A stretch of 64,000 nt of DNA, taken from Meghimatium bilineatum. Its lineage: Eukaryota; Mollusca; Gastropoda; Stylommatophora; Philomycidae. Positions 32,212 through 42,217 of this stretch are shown one piece after another. Numbering within the stretch: position 1 is the stretch's first letter; each line of letters starts with the position of its first letter. The DNA is taken from assembly GCA_034231615.1 (NCBI GenBank), contig CM067311.1, forward strand, positions 14,851,360 to 14,915,359. The letters are read 5' to 3'. The translations under genes and the position numbers were made by a program. The notes beneath the pieces were generated by a model, which was not told the DNA's origin, made no database searches, and saw only the letters and a list, made by a program, of their open reading frames with translations.

Positions 32212-35200
32212 AACGGACCAACAACCAAGACCCTATAGAATTTCACACATGTCAGACATTAAATTTAACATCAAAATATCATAGAAAAGGTAGAGAATGT
32301 GCCCGTTAACGCCTGTCTGAAGAAGAGACAAAAACAAGACTGTGATCGAAAATCCTGTTAGAATAACAAACAACCTATTCAGATATTAACAACATTACTT
32401 ACATAAGTCATTCTTCAAAATGACAAAGTTCCGGTAGTAACTATTAGTAAGTGCTGATAACGTGTGCTTTTTTAAATGTTTGGTAATACAAATATACACA
32501 CATCACCCAATGGGATGAATGGGTTACTCCGAGTGTGTGCACAGTACCAAACCTGTATTGCCTATTCGGTTGTGCTTTAAAAGTGCAATACAGTCGATTG
32601 GTGTAGCTGGTTCGTATATAAAACTAGGTGTTTGCTCGTTTGTTAGTATCAGAATCACATGCTTTCGTATTTATAGCCCGTGCTGAGATGTCATTCCCAG
32701 AGGTGCGCATGTTTAAGACAATGACGAAGGTTAGCCTTTTTTCATCCTTTATGTATAGGTTACACATTAATAAAATTTTCACTACGTATTGCTCAGGTAC
32801 CACCCCATAACAAGCTACCCTATATGTTTAGCTATTGTTTATGCGGTGCAGGTGAGTTTAGCTAGTTCGGCAGATTATTACTGGTAGCGGTTAAATGTTG
32901 AAGGCGGCACACAAACCCTATAATACACTTCACTCTTATAGGCACTAACATTACCCGTAGGCAGTTGGTAGGTGTGTCCTGGGTATCACCAGGGGCTATC
33001 GGCCTTGGCTAATGTCATGTGATATCACCCGGGTTATAGCTAGGGGTTTGCGAAACGCGGTTTGCCTAATTGTGAAAAGCGATAAACCTGAAGCTTGTCA
33101 TATGGACATATATAATATGAACCTTGTTGGTACATAAAAGTATGGTAATTTGCCTTTGTAAGTCTAGCAACGAGCAAAATAATGTCTTTGCTCATTGCGA
33201 AAACTTCGAAACGTGATGTGTCTAGCTGTGAAAAGTACTTAAATGCGTTATGTTTTTTAGTGTAAACGTATTGTAATGTGGTTTCATATAACCTGATAAT
33301 TTAGAAAACTAATAAAACATGTCGTTTGTCATATGAAAAGAATTTAAAAATCGTTTTGGCTAGCTGTGAAAAGTGATAAAACATGAACTTTGTCGTTTGG
33401 AAATATGCAATATGAAACCGGTTGGTGCATAAAAATAGGAAAATTTACAGTGTAAGTCTAGAGAACCACCACACATAGCTTTTGGTAATACCAAAAATTG
33501 TTAAAAGCGGTTTGCCTAGTTGTGAACAGTGATAAAACATGAAAGTTGTCCTATGGAAATACGTAATATGAACCTTGTTGGTACATACAAATAAGGAAAT
33601 TTGCATTGTAAGTCTAGAAAGGCCCCACCCAATGTCTTTGATTATAGCAAAATGTGTTAAAAGGGCTTTGCCTAGTTGTGAAAAGTGATAAACATGACTT
33701 CTGTCATTTGGCTATATGTAATATTAAACATGTTGGTACATAAAACCAATGTAATTTGTCCTTGTAAGTCTAGACACTGGTGAAATAGTGACTTTACTCA
33801 TTGTGAAAACTACGAAAAGCAGCATGTCTAGCTGTGAAAAGTGATAAATGTGTTGTGTTTTTAGTGTAAACGCCTTGTAATAGGTTTTCATATGGTGTGA
33901 TAACTGATAAAACATACCGTTTGTCAAATGGTAATGCGTTAAAAGCGGCTGTGACAAGTGAAAAAACATGCCGTTTATCATATGTAAATGTGTTAAAAGC
34001 GATTTGCCTAGCTGTTAAAAGGGCTAAACAGGTAATTTGTCATATGGAAATATGTAATATGAGACGTTGGTACATACAAATAGAAACATTTACCTTGTAT
34101 GTTTAGAAAATCAACGCCTAATGCTTTCGATTATAGCAAAAAGTGTTATAAGCCGTTTGCCTAGTTGTGAAAAGGGATGCAACACGTCGATTGTCAACAC
34201 GGGATGTCAGCATCAGTTCTTGACTAGAGCTATCAGTAGCGGCTCTTGACAGCGGATATCAGCAGCGGATTTTGACAACGGATATCACCAGCGGATTTTG
34301 ACAGGGGATATCAGTAGTGAATTTCGACAGCAGATATCAACAGCGGTTCTTGCCCGATGATAGCAGCGGATTTTGACAATCGATAGCCGCGGATCTTGAC
34401 AGCGGATATCAGCAGTGGATTTTGACAGGTGATATCAGCACGGGATATCAGAACGCGGTATAAGCACGGGGGATAAGCACGGACTATCAGTACGGGATAT
34501 TGACAGGGTCTATGTGTGAAATGTGTTGGTATTGTCTATGAGTAGTGATCAACGATGCTGTTTCATATACAGAAGTTTGTCAAAATGGTGTATGAGGTTA
34601 GTGAGAAGTGTTGGCATGTTATTTCGGATGGGATAATAATTTTGAAAACAGCTAAAACATGCAGTTTACCATATGAAAATAAGTTCATTGGAACCGTGTT
34701 TTGTATCTAAATGTCGTGAAATGCGCAACTGTAAGTATAGAAAAGAGATAAATACTGTCTGATCACACTGAAAGGCGCTACCACCAACTTGCCTAGTTGT
34801 GAAAAAGTGATAAGTGATTGTCCAACAGATAAAAACATGTCAAAAGTTGTTATGTTGTTAATGGCAACGTAAGGAACAATAGCTTCGTATGGTATCATAA
34901 CTTAGACATCTGATAAAACATAACGAAAATCACCCAATTCGGCTTGTGTAATTGCAAAAATAGTAATAACTGTTGAAAGCGAATAAATAAAACATGGTAA
35001 ATGTGTTATGATGTTTGTGCAAAAGTACTGAAATATGGGTTTGTATGGTATCTAATTTAGATAACTACTGATAAAACATAACGAACATCACTAAAATTGA
35101 TAAATGCCGCAGGCCCACAAATAAAAACATGGCAAAATGCGTTATGTTGTTAGTGGCCACGTACTGAAAAATGGGTTCTTTTAGTATGATAACATAGTAA

Positions 35201-37784
35201 AAGTGGGTTGGTTACTTGTGAAAAAATTGTAAATGATGTACTTACACAAATAAAAAAAATGTGTTATAATGTTTGTGTAAAAGTACTGAAATATATTTCG
35301 TGTGGTATGATAATTTAGACAAATGATAAAACATAATGAAAATCACTAAAAGCAGATTGGTTAATTGTGGAAAAATGGTACATTGTACAGTCACACAAAA
35401 TACAAACACGATAAAATTTGTCATGTTGTTACTGCAAAAATACTGAAATGTATTTTCGTATGACAATTTAGACAACTAATAAAACATCGAAAATCCGTAT
35501 AAGTGGCTTATCTAGTTGTGAAAAAACACCAATAAATGTTAAGTTTATACAAATAAAACTTCTCAAATGTACTATGTTGTTAGTGAGAAAGGGCTGAAAT
35601 GTGTTTTCGTGTGACTTGTTAATTTCGACATCTGATAAACACGCCGTTTGCGCTAATGAAATATGTTAATAAGAAACCTTTTAGTAGAGAAAAATAACTC
35701 AAAACACAGAGAGAACATAATTGAAGCTGCACATGAGAACCTAGTTTAAGACTCTAGCGAAAATATACTAAGAATATATTGGCCCAAAGTAGACCCTGTT
35801 AGAAGTTAGTGAGACCATAATGATAATATGGTTGAACATAGTTAAAGAGCATACAGAGACCATCAAGCGACCATGGCTGAAGCGTGGCATGAGAGAAGAC
35901 TGTTTGGAGAATATTAGCTTTTGTGGTGTATATATGACATGGGTTTTACATTTGTATGGTCAGGATTGGCCAATGTGAGAACCACTTTAACATAACCATA
36001 AAATAATGAGAACTATTGGCCAAAGGCACAGAATAATGTTTGCAGAATATTTTCTTTTGTGGTGTCAATGTTACGAGTTTTACATTCTCATGGTCAGGTT
36101 TTCACAATGTGATAACCACTTGAATATAAGCATAAAATAATGATAATCATTGGCCAAAGGCACAGAAGAATGTTTGGAGAATATAGCTTTTGTTGTGTCT
36201 ATATGTCAGGGTTTTACATTGCATGGTCAAGATTTTACAATTTGAGAACCACTTGAATATAAGTATGAAATAATGAGAACCGTTGGTCAAAGGCACAGAA
36301 GTATGTTTGCAGAATATTAGTTTTTGTGGTGTCTATATGTCTCGGGGGTTTACATTGTTATGGTCAGTATTTTACAATTTGAGAACCACTTGAATGTAAG
36401 CGGAAATCCCAAACATACCCACTAAACAAATAAGGTCATGTTAATGTTAATACCCAGCAAAATCACCCCCACCGGCATAAGTGGGAGTAGGTGGGGTTAT
36501 GCTAACCTCATTCACTGGAAGTGGCAGTGGACATGCTCTTTATCATGACTGTAATTATATTGCATTTGGCAGTTTTACAATCTGAACTTTGCGTGATCTT
36601 TCACATGTGGTTTAAAATTGGATCGTTTTATATAAAAGATAGTGTCATAAATAAATTTCAGTAGAAAAACCACAACATACCCACTAATCAGATACAGTTA
36701 TAACATGTTAATACTCACCAAATGCAGTCCCACCGACACAAGGGGGAGAGATGGGGTTATGTAGACCTCAATCACTGGAAGGCGCAGTGGAAGTCTTTAT
36801 CACGAGCCTAGCTCCTTGTATCAGCAAAACAAATAAAGGGACAATTCCACTACCAAATACCAGACCCACCCCACACACATTCGCATCATTAGATACACAA
36901 TTTGACCAGATTCGGCCACAGCGACCGGGTATCGCTCCGGATCACACCTCGCCACCGGTCGGTTCGGCCGGTTTCGACTGCCATCATATGGGATGTGCGG
37001 GCACACTCAGTACATTCAGCCGCACACTCGACAATTCACATCTCATTATTGTTATATGAGGTATATATTAGCCGGATATGTACCAGGTGACGACCTTTAC
37101 CCGACTTTTGTATGACACGTTTATTGTTATTTGGGCTATATTAAAGCCCGTTATGTAACAGCACGGGGCATGGTGCCACCTTTGCACGACCTCTCCGTAT
37201 CCAGTATATTGTTATATGAGTTAAGTAGTATCCGGTTATGTAACATGGCGTAACATGACGCCCATTTACACCACCTCTCCAGGTCGAGTATAATGCTATA
37301 TGGGCTATAATAAAGCACACTCGACACATTCGACACGCCCTTTGGACGACCTCTCCAGATCAAGTATATTGTTATATGAGCTATATTAGCACATTCGGGC
37401 ACATTCGCCACGACCTTTGCACGACCTCGTCATATTGTACAGATAAGTAACATGGCACGACCTTTGGACGACCTGCACGACCTTTGCACGCCCACGACCT
37501 CGTCATATTGTACAGATAAGTAACATGGCACGACCTTTGCATGCCCTGCACGACCGCTGCACGACCTTTGCACGCCCTGCACGACCTCTCCACGACCTCT
37601 GCACGACCTGCACGACCTCGTCAGACCGAGTATATTGTTATATGAGCTATATTAGCACATTCGGGCACATATGGTGAGCAATGGTGAGCAATGGTGAGCA
37701 GCTCACTAATACTTTCTTCTTTGAGCCATCTAAATGGTGAGCATTGGTGAGCACTACGCATCAAGTCATCCCTATATAACTACT

Positions 37785-37790
37785 CGTGTC
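37785..37790. repeat. Target-site duplication, right (CGTGTC)
   Basis: Directly abuts the right end of the palindromic element. The next base on each side differs, so the duplication is exactly 6 bp. Confidence 0.85.
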
Positions 37791-37980
37791 GATAGCGTTG
37801 CGAAATGTTTTTCCACAACTCTTTGTTCTGCCTCGGCAGGAGAATTATAGCTTCGTTTAGAGGGACGGGGTACATATGGGAGTAACCTGAGTACAATGAT
37901 GTAATTCATCTACGCCTTTACAACTTTTTTTCTCTTTAACATGTCCTTCTCCAGCATAGTCATTTTCACCCATTCCAAAT

Positions 37981-38263
37981 CTTCTTCTTCTTCTGCGTTC
38001 ATTCTCAAACTCCTGCAGATTAGCAGGATGTAGTCCAGAGAAAGGAATGCGTTGTGTCATGGTTTACAGCATTGCTGCGATATCCGCGCCTTTCGGCCTG
38101 ACACATCCGACTTCAGCATGGCTTTGGGTCACTGACCCTATATGGGATGGGACAGCCAACTCCATCCCATAACCTCCTTAGTCGTCTTTTACGACATGCG
38201 TGGAAGGTAAACAGTGTTGCTATTCTTTGCTACCATTCGGGCCCCGGGAACACACGGGCGGCC
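37981..38263 (-). mobile_element. SINE-A, full-length copy with 12-bp target duplication
   Basis: Runs from the (TTC)n tail complement to cccgggaacacacgggcg. CCCATTCCAAAT flanks it at 37,969-37,980 and 38,264-38,275. It is close to the family consensus and lies 196 bp outside the palindromic element. Confidence 0.92.
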
Positions 38264-38960
38264 CCCATTCCAAATAATCTCAATTGTTTTGGCTGATCAT
38301 ACTTTTCCCTTACTGTTCATTGGCTTATTGGGTAAAATAAACAGGTAACACATGATCAATAGTATCGGCCAAGATAATAAGCGGCGCAGTTTATGATCAG
38401 CGCGTTGGGCTTGTTTGTAAACGTGTTTTAGATTATTGATTCCACTGGATTTGAAGTTGGGCCGTATGTATCAACTGACGGGCCTTGTCAATAAACTAAG
38501 AAATTAGAGAACAGCGTGGTGTGCGGGGGGGGGGGGGGGGAGGAATAAGCGATCCGTGTGACTAGGTATAATATATTAAACGGTTTACAAAGGGAGAATA
38601 CATACAGCTTAAAAAATTAAAACAGGGAGTAAAAAATGAACAGAATAAAACCAATGTATAAACAGTATAGGCCCCTATTGATTCAAATAAACTAAAATAC
38701 AAGTACAAATAAACAACTTCCATAAATAGAATGCTGGGTTGGCCTGACATTGAGATTCCTTCTCCCAAACTTTCCATGAAGATCAGAAGGTATATAGATT
38801 AATCGGATTCAGAAACCGTATTGACTCAAATGTCAAAGCGAATAGGTGTCAACTGAACGGTCCTGGTTTAAATCTTAACTTGTCTTTAGTTATCATCTGA
38901 CGGTTAAAACGAAAAGCAGTGACGAGGAGGTCAACTGTCAAATACCGCATTTTTCCCGTT
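38264..38960. other. No recognisable gene; poly(G) tract
   Basis: A run of 16 G lies near 38,525-38,540. Other frames are short and unsupported. Confidence 0.4.
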
Positions 38961-38964
38961 AAGG

Positions 38965-39330
38965 AGGTGCAGGGGATGATTTTGTAGCTGTGTGATAAAG
39001 GCCGCATGCTCTTGCTGTCGCCACGTCATGAACAGGGTGATGATAGTGAGGTGACGTTATGAATATATACGTTTCGATTGGAGGATAAGAGGCGAAATTC
39101 GAAAACGTGAACAGGAAATGGAAATGAATATGAATAAGGGTATTTAGTGATATGATACAAATAAGCCGAGATTTCTCCATTGGGGTGCAGAGATGTTGAA
39201 GCGAGCACAGAACCAGGACTCATACTGATTCAGACCTTGATACTCCTCCTCGTGGAGTACCCCGGGCAACAGAGCAATCTGGCTAAGCTATCAAGGATCG
39301 AACGATTTCCAGCTGAGGTGGGAACCTGCT
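38965..39330 (-). mobile_element. tRNA-like SINE, second family
   Basis: The minus strand has an A-box-like TAGCTTAGCCAG near 39,290 and downstream gacagcaagagcatgcggcc followed by tttatcacacagctac. The last part matches 61,945-61,980 (gcatgcgg(a/c)ctttatcacacagctac), where another A-box-like TGGCTGAAAGG lies upstream. Two copies with the same order support a SINE family. Confidence 0.5.
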
Positions 39331-39587
39331 GTGGACTTGGAAACTTCCAAGAGAGAATCAACTCTTCTTATTTGCAGTACGTCCCGGGATTAAAAGCAAG
39401 CTTCAGCAAACTTTCGTCAGCCTTTTCGTCATTTTCGCTAAGAGTCAAGTACTTTTCGTCAGTTCCCTGTCCGCACCAAGCTTCGTGATACAACCACAAA
39501 TTCCTTCTTAGGACTAGGTTGAAAGCGACGTGACTAGGCATCCCGAGATGGCCTAGTCGAATCCAGCACTCAACAAACAAACAAACA

Positions 39588-39785
39588 TTTCTATATCTAT
39601 CTATCTATACGCTGTGTCCCTTGTTTGCCTTGCAGCGTCAGGGGTGGAAGAGTTCTCTGGAGATGGCCTTCTTGTGCGCTGTTTGTAAGCTTGTTCCCGT
39701 GGCTTCTTTGATTTCTGTGATCCATCTTTTACATGGTCTGCCTCTGGCCTTATAACCGTTATGTCTATGTGTCATGGCCATATTT
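39588..39785 (-). mobile_element. LINE C-terminal fragment with (GATA)n tail
   Basis: The minus strand encodes NGYKARGRPCKRWITEIKEA, then a TAHKKAISRE region and a stop, followed by cagcgtatagatagatagat. It is nearly identical to the plus-strand copy at 46,200-46,458. Its 5' end is at 39,785. Confidence 0.88.
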
Positions 39786-39821
39786 AGTCGTCTCCTGAAA
39801 AAATATGGCCATGACACATAG
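39765..39821. repeat. Perfect 21-bp inverted repeat at the LINE 5' junction
   Basis: 39,765-39,785 and 39,801-39,821 are exact reverse complements (ctatgtgtcatggccatatt and its mirror) around a 15-base loop. The right arm duplicates, in inverted orientation, the truncated 5' end of the adjacent LINE. Confidence 0.9.
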
Positions 39822-39936
39822 AAACAAACATTTCTCCATTCACTAAAGTACATTAGCAATGTCTGCAGCAGGAAGTTGGCTGTGATAAATCTCGTAAACT
39901 TTCTCATTTTCGCAAACTTTTTTTTTTTTAGGTTGT

Positions 39937-40275
39937 ACCCAAACTCCTGCAGATTAGCAGGATGTAGTTCGGAGAAAGGTATGCATTGTGTTATAACTTA
40001 CAGCTTTCCTGCGATGTATGCGTCTTCTTTATGACACATCCACATTGAGCATAGACTCGTAGACAAGGCCACATATTGCATGTCGACGTCGTATAGAAAA
40101 GTTGCAGTGGTTGGATAATTATTACTATTATCAAGAGTGCATTCTCAAACTCCTGCTGGTTCTCTCTTATAGCAGGACAGTGGTCCATCTAAATTTCCAG
40201 CAGAATGTACTCCAGAGAACGGAGAAGAAATGTACATTATTTGTGCCAATGTTCCGACACACGCGACTTCTGCGG
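39937..40275 (-). mobile_element. SINE-A fragments (two partial copies)
   Basis: 39,937-40,050 holds aaactcctgcagattagcag and related tail sequence. 40,131-40,275 holds attctcaaactcctgctggt plus the tagcaggacagtggtcca subfamily segment, also seen at 23,655, 59,195 and 63,925. Confidence 0.65.
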
Positions 40276-40394
40276 AATGGTTATTTATTAATTGTGAAAT
40301 TGTGAACCGACATCGTTGCACTCCAGACAGACTCCCACCCCAACAAATTTAGAAGGGTATCAATGCTACTAGTTCCCGTAGCTCACTGGTTAAA

Positions 40395-40478
40395 TACGTT
40401 TCTTGTTCTATTTATTGTTTTTCATGCCATGCTCATCTTCGCTTGCGAAGGAGGAACACCATTATCATCATCACGTTT
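40395..40478 (+). mobile_element. 5'-truncated LINE 3' end, (CAT)n-tail family
   Basis: catgctcatcttcgcttgcg and aaggaggaacaccattatca match 14,936-14,980, including the cttcgcttgcgaag hairpin and the CAT-type tail. Confidence 0.8.
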
Positions 40479-40491
40479 CTCATACCACAGC

Positions 40492-40650
40492 ACAGGAGTC
40501 CAGTTTCTTATTCCACCTCACAGGAGTCCAGTTTCTTATTCCACATCACAGGAGTCCAGTTTCTTATTCCACCTCACAGAAGTCCAGTTTCTTATTCCAC
40601 CTCACAGAAGTCCAGTTTCTCATTCCATCTCACAGGAGTCCAGTTTTATT
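40492..40650. repeat. 28-bp minisatellite, about 5.5 copies
   Basis: The unit is tccagtttcttattccacct followed by cacaggag, with aga/agg variants. Frames of 124-143 aa across it arise from the repeat. Confidence 0.9.
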
Positions 40651-40679
40651 AGTTTCATACGAAATCTTGTCTTCTTTCT

Positions 40680-40966
40680 TTTCGTCTTATACCCCTTTAT
40701 GCATTGCAGCGTCAGGGGTAGAAAAGTTCTCTGGAGATGGAGTTTTTGTGTGCTTCATATATGTTTGTTTTCGGTGACTCTTTTATTTATGTAATCCATC
40801 TTTTGCATGGTCTGTTCCTGTCTTTGTGTCTGTTTAGTAATTCTTTTCTGAGGGTATCTGAATGTAATCTGGAAGCATACGAAAACCAGTTAATCTGTTG
40901 TCGACTGATGTAATCCAGAATTGTTTTTGTTTTTGTTAGTCTTCTGATGTTTTCATTTCTGATTCT
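40680..40966 (-). mobile_element. LINE C-terminal fragment interrupted by a SINE
   Basis: The minus strand shows the decayed CKRWIT-like segment (aatccatcttttgcatggtc) and gcagcgtcaggggtagaaaa, shared with 39,640 and 60,180. It resumes beyond the SINE at 41,241 (tctgattctctactttattg). Confidence 0.75.
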
Positions 40967-41240
40967 ACCCGTGTGTTACCGGGGACCGAAATGGGAGAAA
41001 ATAATAGAAAACACTGTTTACCTTCCATACATGTCGTAAGAGGCGACTAAGGATATTATGGGATGTAGTGCGTTGTCTCATCCCATTTAGGGTCAGCATG
41101 ACCCAAAGCCATGCTAAAGCCGGATGTGTCATGTAGAAAGGTGCATATATCGCAGCATTTCTGTAAACCATGACGCAACGCATTCCGTTCTCTGGACTAC
41201 ATCCTGCTAATCTGAGAACGAACGCAGAAGAAGAAGAATA
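40967..41240 (+). mobile_element. SINE-A copy nested in a LINE
   Basis: Begins at acccgtgtgttac and ends in agaagaagaagaata. The 9-bp direct repeat TCTGATTCT lies at 40,958-40,966 and 41,241-41,249, and the host LINE sequence continues on both sides. Confidence 0.85.
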
Positions 41241-41589
41241 TCTGATTCTCTACTTTATTGTTTCTCCAAGAATTAGATGCAGACAATTCTATGAAATCAT
41301 ACGTTTAATATCAAATTCTCTGAAGCTCCGTTGAGATTCTGTTGATAGCATTTTAGGAGTTATCCATTCGTCATAACACTCTGGGCATCGCATATGATAC
41401 ATACATGTTCTGTTTCCATTAGCAAGTGATAATTCATACACATGAGGCAATTCATACGTGTTTTATTTTTAAGAATGATGAAAATCCTATGCACAGCCAA
41501 GAACATTAATGTAGAGGTCCTCATCTATACTGGAGTAAAACGACAAATTATAGCCAAGATTAGAAGCAGAAAATCTAGGGACCAAACCC

Positions 41590-41785
41590 GAAATAAAGGA
41601 ATGACGAAAACGGATGTGCTGGACCTCGGACGTTCTGACCACAAGTGGCCAACTGGGGGGCAAATAATCACAATTCTACTGTGGAACTTGCAGCACAACG
41701 TACTTCACGCTCCTGGGCGGAAATCACACGAAATATTCGTTGTGGTTATATGAGAGCGAACGCCGAAGAAGAAGAAGAAGAAGCA
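41590..41785 (+). mobile_element. SINE-B-like element sharing the GAA tail
   Basis: cgaaaacggatgtgctggac, caacgtacttcacgctcctg and a gagcgaacgccgaagaagaa end match 21,825-21,950, with an internal length difference. Head and body differ from SINE-A, but the last 20 bases are nearly the same. Confidence 0.65.
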
Positions 41786-41806
41786 GAAAATCAAGATCTA
41801 TTAGGG

Positions 41807-42217
41807 CACGGGTCGGGAACCCATGGCTCGTGGGCCAGATGTGGCTCTATTGATGGCTGCATCTGGCTCGCAGGCAAATGTTCGATTATGAAAAAAAAAT
41901 GTTTCTTTAGACTCCTGTGATCTACATTTTAATTGTATATCAATATTTCATTCTACAAATGAGCTAAAGTTTACTGCAGCTCAGCATCAGAAGTCGCATT
42001 AATGGTAAGAAATACTCATTATTGATTATTAACAGCATAACAATGTTATTAAAAAGAATTCAGAGACATACTTATTGTACTTTTATAGTTGAAATTATAC
42101 AAGATGCACACATTTACTTGAATTTTTAGTTTTAAACATAATGTATGGTTCTCACATAATTACTTTTCAAAATATGTGGTGTCCATGGCTCTCAGACAAA
42201 AAATTTCTCGACCGCTG
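41807..42217. mobile_element. hAT-like MITE
   Basis: Left end CACGGGTCGGGAAC and right end (reverse complement) CAGCGGTCGAGAA are similar inverted termini of hAT type. Inside, catggctcgtgggccag is echoed by gtgtccatggctct near the other end. Flanking octamers TATTAGGG and TTTTATGG match at 6 of 8 positions, consistent with a decayed 8-bp target duplication. Confidence 0.6.

Larger units (their letters stand above)
24317..37784. mobile_element. Fully palindromic 13.5-kb integrated element with 6-bp target duplication
   Basis: Positions i and 62,101-i are complementary from 24,317/37,784 inward to 31,026/31,075, giving two 6,710-bp arms and a 48-bp spacer. Every paired frame checked keeps the same coordinate sum, so there is no net indel between arms at those points. 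The only mismatch I found is 25,508 (T) against 36,593 (G, where A is expected). Immediately outside the outer ends lie CGTGTC (24,311-24,316) and CGTGTC (37,785-37,790), while the flanks beyond differ, so the whole palindrome inserted as a unit. Termini read AGTAGTTATATAGGG inward. Known families with 6-bp duplications and 5'-AG ends include Polinton/Maverick; IS3EU and Dada also make duplications of about this size. No polymerase, integrase, ATPase or capsid gene is recognisable, so it appears non-autonomous. Confidence 0.95.
31075..37784 (-). repeat. Right arm of the palindrome
   Basis: Reverse complement of 24,317-31,026, with one base difference noticed (36,593). The same modules appear in mirror order. 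Confidence 0.93.

Noticed and set aside
24317-37784. Palindrome as an assembly or read chimera
   Set aside because: A fold-back chimera would repeat the same outer flank. Here the flanks differ and a 6-bp direct repeat borders both ends; a base mismatch and an asymmetric spacer also argue against simple duplication. Long-read spanning evidence is still needed.
40363-40794. 143-aa and 124-aa frames
   Set aside because: They run through a LINE tail, the 28-bp array and a reversed LINE end; the coding appearance comes from the array.
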